DNA of 18,660 nucleotides from Oscillospiraceae bacterium (lineage in GTDB: Bacteria; Bacillota; Clostridia; Oscillospirales; Ruminococcaceae): positions 1 to 18,660 of the forward strand of contig JAHHUC010000043.1 in assembly GCA_020024215.1 (NCBI GenBank). Reading direction: 5' to 3'. Of this stretch, positions 1 to 7,663 are shown one piece after another. Under the pieces are notes generated by a model. It was given only the letters and a program-made list of their open reading frames with translations. It was not told where the DNA came from and did no database searches. Made by a program: the position numbers and the translations under genes. Position 1 is the stretch's first letter. Each line of letters opens with the position of its first letter.

Positions 1-1
1 G

Positions 2-760
2 CTTGCAAGAGGCAGCGACAGACCGACAGGACTTGATTACATAAACAATATCTTTGACGGCTTTGTGCAGCTGCACGGCGACAGAAAATTCGGAGATGAT
101 CTTTCAATTGCAGGCGGCATAGCCTGCCTCGGCTCTTCTCCTGTAACTGTAATTGCCATTGAAAAGGGCCACACGGCAAAGGAGAGGGCCTTGAGAAATT
201 TCGGCTGTCCAAATCCTGAAGGGTACCGAAAAGCCCTCAGACTTATGAAGCAGGCGGAAAAATTCGGCCGACCTGTAATAAATTTTGTGGACACATCCGG
301 AGCCTTCTGCGGAATAGGCGCAGAAGAAAGAGGCCAGGGACAGGCAATAGCCGAAAATCTTTTGGAAATGAGCACGCTTTGCGTCCCTATAATTTCTATT
401 CTCATAGGGGAGGGAGGAAGCGGCGGAGCGCTTGCTCTTTCCTTGGCAGATAGGGTTTGGATGCTTCAAAATGCCGTATATTCCGTAATTTCTCCTGAGG
501 GCTGTGCCAGTATTCTTTGGAAGGACCCTAAGTTTGCAGAAAACGCTGCGGCAAATTTAAAGCTTACAGCCGAGGATGCTAAGTCACTTGGCATAACAGA
601 AAAAATATTATCTGAAAGCGGCATAGGAAAAAAGGAGTTTTATGACAGGATAAAGCTTCTTTTATGTCAGGAGCTGTCTTTACTTTCCAAAGATTCGGAC
701 CTTATTGCCAAAAGATATGAGCGATTCAGGAAAATAGGTCGGGAAGCTTTCAGTATTTAA
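2..760 (+). CDS. accA: Acetyl-CoA carboxylase carboxyltransferase alpha subunit (5' truncated by window edge)
   Basis: AccA is half of the carboxyltransferase of acetyl-CoA carboxylase. With AccD it moves the carboxyl group from carboxybiotin to acetyl-CoA, giving malonyl-CoA for fatty-acid synthesis in the cytosol. The reading frame is open from base 2; the visible start encodes a RPTGLDYI segment leading into LHGDR, both typical of AccA before the crotonase-like core. The GTG at 65 is therefore internal, and the true start lies upstream of the window. Further family signatures are PEGYRKALRLMKQAEKFG, GAEERGQ, IGEGGSGGALAL and SPEGCASILWKD, and the 252 visible residues are most of the protein. 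It ends in TAA. The next gene's AAGGAG site overlaps this stop, so the two are probably cotranscribed. In Clostridia accA usually ends an acc/fab cluster, so fab genes are likely upstream (inference). Confidence 0.95.
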   Translation, partial: LARGSDRPTGLDYINNIFDGFVQLHGDRKFGDDLSIAGGIACLGSSPVTVIAIEKGHTAKERALRNFGCPNPEGYRKALRLMKQAEKFGRPVINFVDTSGAFCGIGAEERGQGQAIAENLLEMSTLCVPIISILIGEGGSGGALALSLADRVWMLQNAVYSVISPEGCASILWKDPKFAENAAANLKLTAEDAKSLGITEKILSESGIGKKEFYDRIKLLLCQELSLLSKDSDLIAKRYERFRKIGREAFSI

Positions 761-769
761 GGAGCTAAA

Positions 770-2395
770 ATGAGCATTTATAAGGAATTTTGCAAGGAAA
801 CTGTGGATGAAAACGGTGTTTTACTTGATTTTGAGCTGGATTATCCCGACAGCTTCAATTTTGGCTATGATGTTGTTGACAAAATTGCAGAAAGGGAGCC
901 TGACAAAACCGCGCTGGTATGGTGCAACGCACATAATGAAGAAAAAATCTTCACCTTTGCTCAAATGAAGAAATATTCTGACAAAGCAGCAAATGTATTT
1001 AAAAATTCAGGATTGAAAAAAGGCGACAGGGTGCTTGTAATATTAAAGCGCCATTATGAATATTGGTTTACTGCTGTTGCGCTTCACAAGCTGGGTGTTA
1101 CCATGATACCGGCAACGCATATGCTGACGGAGGATGACATGGCATACAGGCTTAAAAAATCCGATGCCAAAGCCTGTGTATGCACCTTTGAGAATGATGT
1201 GCCTGCAAAAATAAAAAAGGCTTCTGAGGGCATTGAAAGAGAAATTATTCTCTGGACTGTTCGTGAGGATATTGAAGGCTTTAAAAATTTAACAAGGGAG
1301 ATGGAATCCTCCTCGGAAAAATTTGAAAGAATTGCGACCAAGGCCTCCGACCCCATGCTGATATATTTTACATCCGGCACAACCGGCAACCCAAAGGGAG
1401 TCATACACGATTTTTCCTACCCCCTGGCCCATATTGTAACAGCTAAATACTGGCAGTGTGCCAAAGACGGAGGGCTTCACTTCACAGTTGCGGAAACAGG
1501 CTGGGCAAAGGCATCATGGGGAAAAATTTATGGGCAATGGCTTGTGGGCAGCGGGGTGATGGTTTATGATTTTGACAATTTTGAGCCTAAAAATCTTGTG
1601 GGCATAATAAATAAATACAAGGTGACATCCTTCTGCGCCCCTCCTACGGTTTTCAGATATCTTGTGAGAAAGGGCTGTCAGAAAATGCCAAGTCTCTGTC
1701 ACGCTTCAACAGCAGGAGAAATGCTCTCCCCCGAGGTTTTCAAAAAATTCACCTCCTTGACAGGCATACCCCTTGCAGAGGGCTATGGGCAGACAGAGAC
1801 TACCCTGCTTATGGCTAATTTCAAAGGCCGTGAGGCAAAGGAGGGCTCTATCGGAGTCATTTCACCCTTTTACAACATAGAGCTTTTAACTTTTGAGGGA
1901 AAGCCTGCAAAGGATTATGAAATAGGAGAAATCTGCGTTGTTCCTCCAAAGGGCAAAAAAAAGCAGACAGGCATATTCACAGGCTATCTTGACAATGACA
2001 AGCAGTATGAATATGTTTGGAGAAACGGGGTTTATCACACAGGCGATGCGGCATACAGAGATGAAAACGGACGCTTTTGGTTTAAAAGCAGGTTTGACGA
2101 TATAATTAAAACCGGAGGTTACAGGGTGGGGCCCTATGAGATAGAGCATGTTCTGCAGGAGCATCCGGCGGTTTTAGAATGCAGCGTTGTGGGCGTTCCT
2201 GACCCCTTGAGAGGTCAGGCGATAAAAGCGGTTGTAAGGCTTATTAAAAACCTTGCGCCTTCAAAGCAGCTGGAAAAGGAAATCAAGGATTTTTGCAACA
2301 GCAAGCTGGCTGAATATAAGTGGATAAGATTTATAGAATTTGCAGACATACTTCCCAAAACAATAAGCGGAAAAATAATAAAAAGGCAATTGTGA
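770..2395 (+). CDS. AMP-forming acyl-CoA synthetase (ANL superfamily, acetyl/medium-chain acyl-CoA synthetase-like)
   Basis: This 541-aa enzyme should activate a carboxylic acid with ATP to an acyl-AMP and then transfer it to CoA. The ANL motifs are complete and in order: the P-loop YFTSGTTGNPKG at residues 199-210, YGQTET at 339-344, TGD with Asp426, the hinge region around Arg441 and KTGGYRVGPYEIE from 447, and the C-terminal PKTISGKIIKR motif with the adenylation lysine at about 535. The layout resembles the acetyl-CoA synthetase / medium-chain (ACSM-like) branch; the exact acid cannot be read from the sequence. The start has an AAGGAG site 5 nt upstream that overlaps the accA stop, giving a 9-nt gap and probable cotranscription with fatty-acid genes. 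No signal peptide or membrane segment is visible. It ends in TGA, showing that UGA is a working stop in this genome. Confidence 0.9.
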   Translation: MSIYKEFCKETVDENGVLLDFELDYPDSFNFGYDVVDKIAEREPDKTALVWCNAHNEEKIFTFAQMKKYSDKAANVFKNSGLKKGDRVLVILKRHYEYWFTAVALHKLGVTMIPATHMLTEDDMAYRLKKSDAKACVCTFENDVPAKIKKASEGIEREIILWTVREDIEGFKNLTREMESSSEKFERIATKASDPMLIYFTSGTTGNPKGVIHDFSYPLAHIVTAKYWQCAKDGGLHFTVAETGWAKASWGKIYGQWLVGSGVMVYDFDNFEPKNLVGIINKYKVTSFCAPPTVFRYLVRKGCQKMPSLCHASTAGEMLSPEVFKKFTSLTGIPLAEGYGQTETTLLMANFKGREAKEGSIGVISPFYNIELLTFEGKPAKDYEIGEICVVPPKGKKKQTGIFTGYLDNDKQYEYVWRNGVYHTGDAAYRDENGRFWFKSRFDDIIKTGGYRVGPYEIEHVLQEHPAVLECSVVGVPDPLRGQAIKAVVRLIKNLAPSKQLEKEIKDFCNSKLAEYKWIRFIEFADILPKTISGKIIKRQL

Positions 2396-2411
2396 ATACT
2401 GTATCTTTAAA

Positions 2412-2441
2412 TTGTTAATATAAAAAAATAAATTATATGAT
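2412..2441 (+). promoter_or_regulatory. Candidate sigma-A promoter for the PAS regulator
   Basis: In the 83-base A+T-rich gap after the acyl-CoA synthetase there is TTGTTA at 2412-2417 and TATGAT at 2436-2441, separated by 18 nt. This would start the regulator's transcript about 30 nt before its ATG. A+T-rich spacers easily give such matches by chance, so this is tentative. No hairpin terminator for the preceding gene is visible in the gap. Confidence 0.35.
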
Positions 2442-2478
2442 AACATAGTGTCAAAATAAATTTATATTCGGAGTTGGC

Positions 2479-4488
2479 ATGAGTAACATAATCGACAGCG
2501 CAGAGGAAATACTGCACAGCTTGAAAGGCTTCCATATCTATTCTTTTGACAAAAAAGCTCACATAAAATTTGCATCAAGAAATTTATGTGAGCTTTTAGG
2601 CGTGTCAGAAAATCAGCTTTTGGATGAAAATGAGGATAAATACTCATCTTTTATACACCCTGAGGACAGGATGCAATATTCTTGGCAGCTTGAGGATGCA
2701 GCAGCAAAAAACAGTAATATCCAGCTGCAATACAGGCTCATCGGCAAAAACAAAAATACAATATTTGTAAATGACAACATTACATTCCGGAAAAATAAAA
2801 ACGGAAGCACTGAGGCCTTCTGCGTGCTCTTTGATATAACCAAAATAAAAGAGGAGCAGCTTGATTTACAGCTTATAAATGAAGCACTTCCCTGCGGATT
2901 TATAAGATGCACCTGTGAAAAGCACCCAAAGATCACCTATGCCAATCAGAAGCTGCTCAATATTCTACATTTTCCCAAGGCAGATGATGAGGAAATGGAT
3001 TATTACAGCCTTTATAAGGACAACATATATCTTTTGATCGCCCCAGAGGAAAGAAGCCGCCTTGCCTATTGCCTGCAAAGGATATCATCTGAGGATGCAC
3101 CCATGGCAGGAGAAATAACCGTTGTCTGCTGTGACGGCAAAAAGGCCAGACTTTTCGGATGGGTTTCCAAGCACACCGATGAAAACGGCAGCGAGGAGCT
3201 TATAGGCGTGTGCATGGATATAACAGAAAGATATATCCGCAGCAGGGAAAAGGAAAATTCCAACTACATAAGGGCTTTGACGGATGTTTATGACAAGATA
3301 TTTGAATATGACTATTCGGAAAACACTGTAAAGTGCCTTTATTGGTCAAACCGAAACGATATAAAATGGCTTCAGAATATTCCCATGCAGATGGAGGATG
3401 CCACAGAAAAATGGATAGCTTCCGTTGTTTTTCCCGATGACAGAAAAAAGATGGCGGAATATTTTAAAAGCCTGCGGGAAAATAATCTTTTGAAAGCTTA
3501 CAGCAAGCCCTATACCATAAATTACAAGGAGCTTTTCAGGGATGATGAATTTAAAACATATATGGGAATTTTTCTTAAAACAGGCTCCTGCACAGGGCTT
3601 TTCTGCACCAGAGAAATGACTGATCACAAAAGGGCAGAGCAGCTTAGGGATGAAAATGAATCGCTTAAGAATATGCAGCAGCTGGTGATGAGGTTTTCCG
3701 AGGGAATATCCGCATTCAGAATAAAGGATGAAATGGTCACTCCACTTTACTCCAGCGACAATATATGCGAATTTTTTGGTTACAGCAAGGAGGAATGGCT
3801 TTCCTTGATGAAGGAAGCTGTTCCTGTAAGGCAGTTTGTTTCAAGAGGCAGCTTTGATTATGAATCATTTGCAAAGCTTATGTCACAAGGTGAGGGTGAA
3901 TTTACATATTTTGATGTAAAAAGCAACACTCAAAGGCATATAAAGGCCATCACCTCACTTAAATCCCCCAAGGCATCCACACCATTTTATGTGATGCTCT
4001 ACAATGTGGATGAAAGAAAAAAGCAAAATAAGGAAAAAGAGGCATCAAAAATATTTATAAGGACCTTCGGCTATTTTGATGTGTTTGTAGACGGCAAGCC
4101 CATAGCCTTCAGAAATGAAAAAAGCAAGGAGCTTTTTGCCCTTTTGGTTGATAGGCGAGGCGGCTTTATAACAAGCGAGGAGGCAATAGGCTTTCTTTGG
4201 GAGGATGAACCGGTAGATTCTGCCGCATTTGCCAGATACAGAAAGGTGGCGCTCAAATTAAAAAACCTTCTTGAAGAATACAGCATAGCATCCATCATAG
4301 AATCAGTAAACGGAAAAAGGCGTCTGGATATGGAAATGGTGGACTGTGACCTTTACAATTATCTTTCAGGCAGAGAGGAATATAAAAATCTGTTTAAGGG
4401 AAGCTATCTCACCAATTACAGCTGGGGTGAAAATACACTGGCAGAGCTTATGCAGACAGAAATGAAGGAAAGAGGCTCCAATGAATGA
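2479..4488 (+). CDS. Four-PAS sensor with C-terminal SARP/OmpR-type winged-helix DNA-binding domain
   Basis: This is a 669-aa one-component regulator. Four PAS-like segments can be laid out at about residues 14-121, 131-250, 265-380 and 400-515. The first two end in the usual DIT(K/E) exit followed by a charged linker. The third and fourth are more diverged. Residues about 526-627 form a winged helix: IRTFGYFDVFVDGKP opening strands, KSKELFALLVDRRGG, an ITSEEAIGFLWED helix, and a recognition region near SAAFARYRKVALKLKNLL. This resembles the DNA-binding part of SARP-family activators, with only a short piece of the usual BTAD region after it (LFKGSYLTNYSWGENTLAEL). There are no membrane segments and no kinase, GGDEF or sigma-54 domain. 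The inferred role is a cytosolic sensor that binds DNA directly; ligand and targets are unknown. The ATG has a GGAG site about 5 nt upstream. Confidence 0.8.
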   Translation: MSNIIDSAEEILHSLKGFHIYSFDKKAHIKFASRNLCELLGVSENQLLDENEDKYSSFIHPEDRMQYSWQLEDAAAKNSNIQLQYRLIGKNKNTIFVNDNITFRKNKNGSTEAFCVLFDITKIKEEQLDLQLINEALPCGFIRCTCEKHPKITYANQKLLNILHFPKADDEEMDYYSLYKDNIYLLIAPEERSRLAYCLQRISSEDAPMAGEITVVCCDGKKARLFGWVSKHTDENGSEELIGVCMDITERYIRSREKENSNYIRALTDVYDKIFEYDYSENTVKCLYWSNRNDIKWLQNIPMQMEDATEKWIASVVFPDDRKKMAEYFKSLRENNLLKAYSKPYTINYKELFRDDEFKTYMGIFLKTGSCTGLFCTREMTDHKRAEQLRDENESLKNMQQLVMRFSEGISAFRIKDEMVTPLYSSDNICEFFGYSKEEWLSLMKEAVPVRQFVSRGSFDYESFAKLMSQGEGEFTYFDVKSNTQRHIKAITSLKSPKASTPFYVMLYNVDERKKQNKEKEASKIFIRTFGYFDVFVDGKPIAFRNEKSKELFALLVDRRGGFITSEEAIGFLWEDEPVDSAAFARYRKVALKLKNLLEEYSIASIIESVNGKRRLDMEMVDCDLYNYLSGREEYKNLFKGSYLTNYSWGENTLAELMQTEMKERGSNE

Positions 4489-4552
4489 GCTTAAAAGAAA
4501 ATTTTTCCACCTTGCTGCAATACAGAGAAATTCTGTATGGTGCGGCATATGA
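4481..4552 (+). CDS. Possible small ORF overlapping the end of the PAS regulator; in-frame TGA
   Basis: An ATG at 4481 overlaps the regulator's stop codon (4486-4488) by 8 nt and sits 5 nt after AAAGAGG, a good ribosome binding site, so translational coupling is possible. It encodes 23 residues ending in the segment VWCGI and then TGA at 4550-4552. If that TGA were read through as selenocysteine, the frame would run 22 more codons to TAA at 4619-4621 and contain a C-x-x-U motif. I do not recognise the peptide and see no convincing SECIS. It may be chance or the decayed start of a lost gene. Confidence 0.2.
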   Translation: MNELKRKFFHLAAIQRNSVWCGI

Positions 4553-4755
4553 GAGCAAACAGGCGTTACGGAACTGATAGGCAGCTGCTGCTTCTTCACT
4601 AAAAGGATAAGCAGGATATAAGCGATAAGCTGACAAATAGGTGTCTTTTAAAAAACCTTTTATTCAGCTTCATGACCATGACGGGAAATTTTTAAATTAT
4701 AAACGCAGCTGCATTTAAAAAAAGCAAACGATTTTTATTTTTATGATGTTCTCAC
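4553..4755 (+). other. Gene-poor stretch with two unexplained inverted repeats
   Basis: Between the regulator and the cysS promoter no convincing gene is visible. Two hairpins are: CTGCTT at 4588-4593 pairing with AAGCAG at 4609-4614 (extendable inward by three more pairs after one mismatch), and AAGCTGA at 4627-4633 pairing with TCAGCTT at 4664-4670. Neither is followed by a T-run, so they do not look like intrinsic terminators. The rest is A+T-rich. It could be a decayed gene or an uncharacterised 3' region of the regulator's mRNA. Confidence 0.4.
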
Positions 4756-4785
4756 TTGACAATACATAATCCATAATGTTAAAAT
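4756..4785 (+). promoter_or_regulatory. Sigma-A promoter for the T-box-cysS transcript
   Basis: A perfect TTGACA at 4756-4761 is followed after 18 nt by TAAAAT at 4780-4785, one mismatch from TATAAT. This puts the transcription start near 4792, just before the T-box stem I, which fits a dedicated promoter for the leader and cysS. Confidence 0.75.
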
Positions 4786-4794
4786 GTTAAAAGC

Positions 4795-5007
4795 TTAATA
4801 TCACGTTGATCGGAAAGAGTAAGAGGTAAATATGCCAAGAGAGTCGGGTGCCATCGGCTGAAAGCCCCGGTGCAGAATGTGCTTCCCAAGTGCGTCCGTG
4901 AGTGAAGGGGAAACCCCGGCGGCCCCGTTACAGCCAAAGTTATAAATCAGAGTGGAACCGCGAGCTTTATGCCCGCCTCTTGAAAAGCAAGGGGCGGGAT
5001 TTTTTTA
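4795..5007 (+). ncRNA. T-box leader (cysteine-specific) controlling cysS
   Basis: The leader holds the hallmark T-box AGAGTGGAACCGCG at 4949-4962. Its TGGA (4953-4956) complements a tRNA 3' end of UCCA, as expected for tRNA-Cys, whose discriminator base is U. In stem I an AGTA stretch near 4818-4822 and GAA at 4875-4877 match the two sides of the loop-E motif that frames the specifier. The bases right after GAA read TGT (4878-4880) or TGC (4880-4882), both cysteine codons; TGC is more likely from known T-box usage. AAAGTT (4936-4941) can pair with AGCTTT (4963-4968) to form the antiterminator. Known mechanism: uncharged tRNA-Cys binds both sites, stabilises the antiterminator and lets transcription continue into cysS. 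The exact 5' end is inferred. Confidence 0.95.
4972..5006 (+). terminator. Rho-independent terminator of the cysS T-box
   Basis: CCCGCCTCTTG (4972-4982) pairs with CAAGGGGCGGG (4988-4998) with one G-U pair, around a 5-nt AAAAG loop, and is followed by seven T residues. It begins right after the antiterminator, so this is the conditional terminator that forms when tRNA-Cys is charged. Confidence 0.93.
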
Positions 5008-5039
5008 TTTGGAATAACTATGTCAGAAAGGTTGATTTT

Positions 5040-6464
5040 ATGTATATTTATAATTCTCTGAGCCGCAAAAAAGAGCTTTTCGTGCCCAATGACCCCAATT
5101 TGGTTAAGATGTACACCTGCGGACCCACAGTTTATCACTATGCCCATATAGGCAATCTGCGCTCTTATATAATGGAGGACGTGCTGGAAAAATATATCCG
5201 CTTTGAGGGCTATCCCTTGAAAAGGGTTATGAATATAACCGACGTGGGACATCTTGCCTCTGATGCAGACACAGGTGAGGATAAGATGTTAAAGGGTGCA
5301 AAGCGTGAGCATAAAACAGTTATGGAAATTGCAGGCTATTACACCGACGCTTTCTTTTCAGACTGTGAAAAGCTGAACATAAAGCGCCCTGATGTGGTGG
5401 AGCCTGCGACCAACTGCATAAATGAATATATAAACATTATCACCAATCTTTTGGAAAAGGGCTATGCCTATTTATCAGGGGGAAATGTTTATTTTGACAC
5501 CTCAAAGCTTGACAGATACTATGTATTCAACGATTTCACAGAGGAGGACTTGGCTGTCGGCGTGAGAGAGGGAGTTGAGGAGGACAGCAACAAGCGCAAC
5601 AAAAATGACTTTGTGCTGTGGTTTACAAAGTCAAAGTTTGAAGATCAAGCCCTTAAATGGGATTCTCCTTGGGGTGTGGGCTATCCCGGCTGGCATATTG
5701 AGTGCTCCGGAATATCCATGAAGCATTTAGGAGAGCATTTAGACATCCACTGCGGCGGAATTGACAATGCTTTCCCCCACCATACCAACGAAATTGCACA
5801 GTCTGAATCATTTTTAGGGCACAAATGGTGCAATTACTGGTTCCATGTTCACCATCTCAATGATGAGACAGGAAAAATGAGCAAATCAAAGGGAGAATTT
5901 TTGACAGTGTCCCTTTTGGAGGAAAAGGGCTATGACCCTGTTTGTTACAGATTTTTCTGCCTGCAATCACATTACAGAAAAAATCTTGTGTTCAGCTTCC
6001 AAAACTTAGACAATGCCGTGACAGCCTACAACAAGCTTATTGCAAAGATAGCCGCTTTGAATCCTGATGATAAAAGTCCCATAGATGAGGATAAAATAAA
6101 GGAATGGAGATCAGAATTTGAAAAGGGCATGGATAATGACCTGAATACCTCACTGGCAATAACAAGCCTTTACACAATATTAAAATCTGATGCCAATGAT
6201 GCAACCAAGCTTAAGGCGCTGAATGATTTTGACTATGTTTTGTCCTTAGAGCTTTTAAAGCACGCCGAGGCTTTAAGAAGCAAAGCTAAAGAGGAAGAAG
6301 CTCAGCAAGAGAGAGATCCTGAGATAGATGCTTTGGTTATGCAAAGGACAGAGGCTAAAAAAGCTAAAAACTATCAAGAGGCTGACAGAATCCGCGACCT
6401 TCTTTTAGAAAGAGGAATCAAGATAATTGATACACCTTATGGAAGCAAGTGGGCAAGAATTTAA
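5040..6464 (+). CDS. cysS: Cysteinyl-tRNA synthetase
   Basis: This class I aminoacyl-tRNA synthetase charges tRNA-Cys in the cytosol. It is 474 aa, close to the usual length of about 465. Visible signatures: YTCGPTVYHYAHIGN with Cys27 and the HIGH-type HIGN at 36-39; GWHIECSGISMKHLG with Cys222; CGGIDNAFPHHTNE with His247 and Glu251, which complete the zinc site used to discriminate cysteine; and KMSKS at 279-283. The C-terminal domain ends with an AKKAKNYQEADRIRD helix. The frame stays open upstream through the T-box leader, but those residues are an artefact: the family start is ATG at 5040, with AGAAAGG 8 nt upstream and homology beginning at once (MYIYNSLSRKKE). Expression should rise when charged tRNA-Cys falls. 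It is monocistronic, ending at a terminator facing the convergent gene. Confidence 0.97.
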   Translation: MYIYNSLSRKKELFVPNDPNLVKMYTCGPTVYHYAHIGNLRSYIMEDVLEKYIRFEGYPLKRVMNITDVGHLASDADTGEDKMLKGAKREHKTVMEIAGYYTDAFFSDCEKLNIKRPDVVEPATNCINEYINIITNLLEKGYAYLSGGNVYFDTSKLDRYYVFNDFTEEDLAVGVREGVEEDSNKRNKNDFVLWFTKSKFEDQALKWDSPWGVGYPGWHIECSGISMKHLGEHLDIHCGGIDNAFPHHTNEIAQSESFLGHKWCNYWFHVHHLNDETGKMSKSKGEFLTVSLLEEKGYDPVCYRFFCLQSHYRKNLVFSFQNLDNAVTAYNKLIAKIAALNPDDKSPIDEDKIKEWRSEFEKGMDNDLNTSLAITSLYTILKSDANDATKLKALNDFDYVLSLELLKHAEALRSKAKEEEAQQERDPEIDALVMQRTEAKKAKNYQEADRIRDLLLERGIKIIDTPYGSKWARI

Positions 6465-6471
6465 TATTTAT

Positions 6472-6514
6472 AAAAAAGGAATGTACAGATTTAAAATCCG
6501 AACATTCCTTTTTT
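6472..6514. terminator. Bidirectional intrinsic terminator between cysS and the alcohol dehydrogenase
   Basis: AAAAAAGGAATGT (6472-6484) pairs perfectly over 13 bp with ACATTCCTTTTTT (6502-6514), with a 17-nt loop. The A-run and T-run flanks let it act on both strands. It starts 8 nt after the cysS stop and lies downstream of the convergent dehydrogenase gene. Bases 6515-6625 between it and the dehydrogenase stop hold no gene that I can support. Confidence 0.85.
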
Positions 6515-6625
6515 GTTATATAGCTAAAAGTGTATTGAAATTTTTATTTTAAAGGTTTTTTGCCATAAAATCAGCCTGAGAAAAGCAAAAATGAAACTCC
6601 TTTAAATTCCATGACAGACACTTTT

Positions 6626-7660
6626 TTAAGGTCTGATTGCCACCTTTATAACTCCATCTTTTCTGCCTTCAAAAATTTCATAGGCTTTTTCTATATCCTT
6701 TAATGGGAAGGTGTGAGTTATAAGCGGTGTGGTATCTATTTTCTTTTCTGCTATAAGTGACAGTATCTCATCACAGTCGCAGCCGTCAACTCCGCCTGTT
6801 TTAAATGTGAGATTCTTGCCGTACATATCCGGCAACGGCAGAATCTGCGCTTCGTCATACAAGGCAACTATTGTAACTATGGCATTGGCTCTTGCTGCCT
6901 GCCATGAAAGCTTGAAGCTTTCCCTTGTTCCTGCACATTCTATAACCACATCTGCTTTGCCGTGCTTTGCATTTTTCCTTGTAAAATCCAGAACATCCTC
7001 AGGCGCAACAGTTAAAACAGAAGGGTAATATTTATTTACAAACCTTCTTCTCCCCTCATCCTTTTCACAGACAATCACCTTTTCAGGCTCCCTTAAAAGA
7101 ACTGAGGCAAGCGTGCAAAATCCTGTTGGGCCTGCACCTATTATCAAAACTGTGTCCTGCTTCTTTATTTCTGATATTTTAGCAGCCCAAAAGCCTGTTG
7201 CCAGAATATCGCCTGTAAAAAGCGCCTGTTCATCAGTCACGCCATCAGGAATTTTGGAAAGTCCGTTATCCGCTAAAGGAACACGGACAAATTCTGCCTG
7301 TCCGCCGTCAATTCTGCAGCCTATTGCCCAGCCGCCGGCAGGGTGCCGGCAGTTATTTACAAAGCCGTTTTTGCAGAAAAAACATTCACCGCAGAAAGTC
7401 TCCACATTTACTGCCACCCTGTCACCCTTTTTGAATTTTTTTACGGCAGAGCCTGTTTCCTTTACAATTCCTACCATTTCATGCCCCACTGTAATTCCCT
7501 TGACAGCCCTTGGCACAGAGCCGTGCTTTATATGCAGGTCACTTGTGCATATGCTGCTGAGTGTTACCTTTATTATGGCATCCTTTTCATCTTTTATATG
7601 GGGCTCTTCTTTCTCTGTAAGACTGAATCTCCCCTCATCCTCATAAACATAGGCAAGCAT
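6626..7660 (-). CDS. Zinc-dependent alcohol dehydrogenase (MDR superfamily)
   Basis: This is a 344-aa medium-chain dehydrogenase of the kind that oxidises or reduces alcohols, polyols or ketones with a nicotinamide cofactor. The catalytic zinc site appears complete: Cys38 (ICTSDLH), His60-Glu61 (VGHEMVG) and Asp151. The structural zinc lobe has four cysteines at 90, 93, 96 and 104. A Rossmann GAGPTG lies at 175-180, and the second strand ends in an acidic residue (VIVCEKDE), which suggests NAD(H) over NADP(H). It resembles the sorbitol/threonine/secondary-alcohol dehydrogenase group; the substrate is not evident. The ATG is 3 nt after the peroxiredoxin stop, with an AGAGGG site inside the end of that gene, so the two are cotranscribed and probably translationally coupled. 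A shared stress or redox setting is inference only. Confidence 0.9.
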   Translation of the reverse strand: MLAYVYEDEGRFSLTEKEEPHIKDEKDAIIKVTLSSICTSDLHIKHGSVPRAVKGITVGHEMVGIVKETGSAVKKFKKGDRVAVNVETFCGECFFCKNGFVNNCRHPAGGWAIGCRIDGGQAEFVRVPLADNGLSKIPDGVTDEQALFTGDILATGFWAAKISEIKKQDTVLIIGAGPTGFCTLASVLLREPEKVIVCEKDEGRRRFVNKYYPSVLTVAPEDVLDFTRKNAKHGKADVVIECAGTRESFKLSWQAARANAIVTIVALYDEAQILPLPDMYGKNLTFKTGGVDGCDCDEILSLIAEKKIDTTPLITHTFPLKDIEKAYEIFEGRKDGVIKVAIRP

Positions 7661-7663
7661 ATT

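Noticed and set aside
4902..5039. 46-residue N-terminal extension of cysS in the same frame
   Set aside because: It is translated from the T-box leader and terminator; family homology and a ribosome binding site both point to ATG 5040.
5020..5061. 13-codon ORF (MSERLILCIFIIL) overlapping the cysS start
   Set aside because: Its ribosome binding site is weak, it is very short, and the T-box already explains regulation, so a leader peptide is not needed.
6544..6612. Short - strand frame downstream of the dehydrogenase with an in-frame TGA
   Set aside because: Only 13 codons before the TGA and about 22 in total, no recognisable motif and no clear hairpin; most likely chance.
7113..7646. 177-aa + strand ORF
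   Set aside because: It is a shadow of the alcohol dehydrogenase on the other strand, with no family motif.
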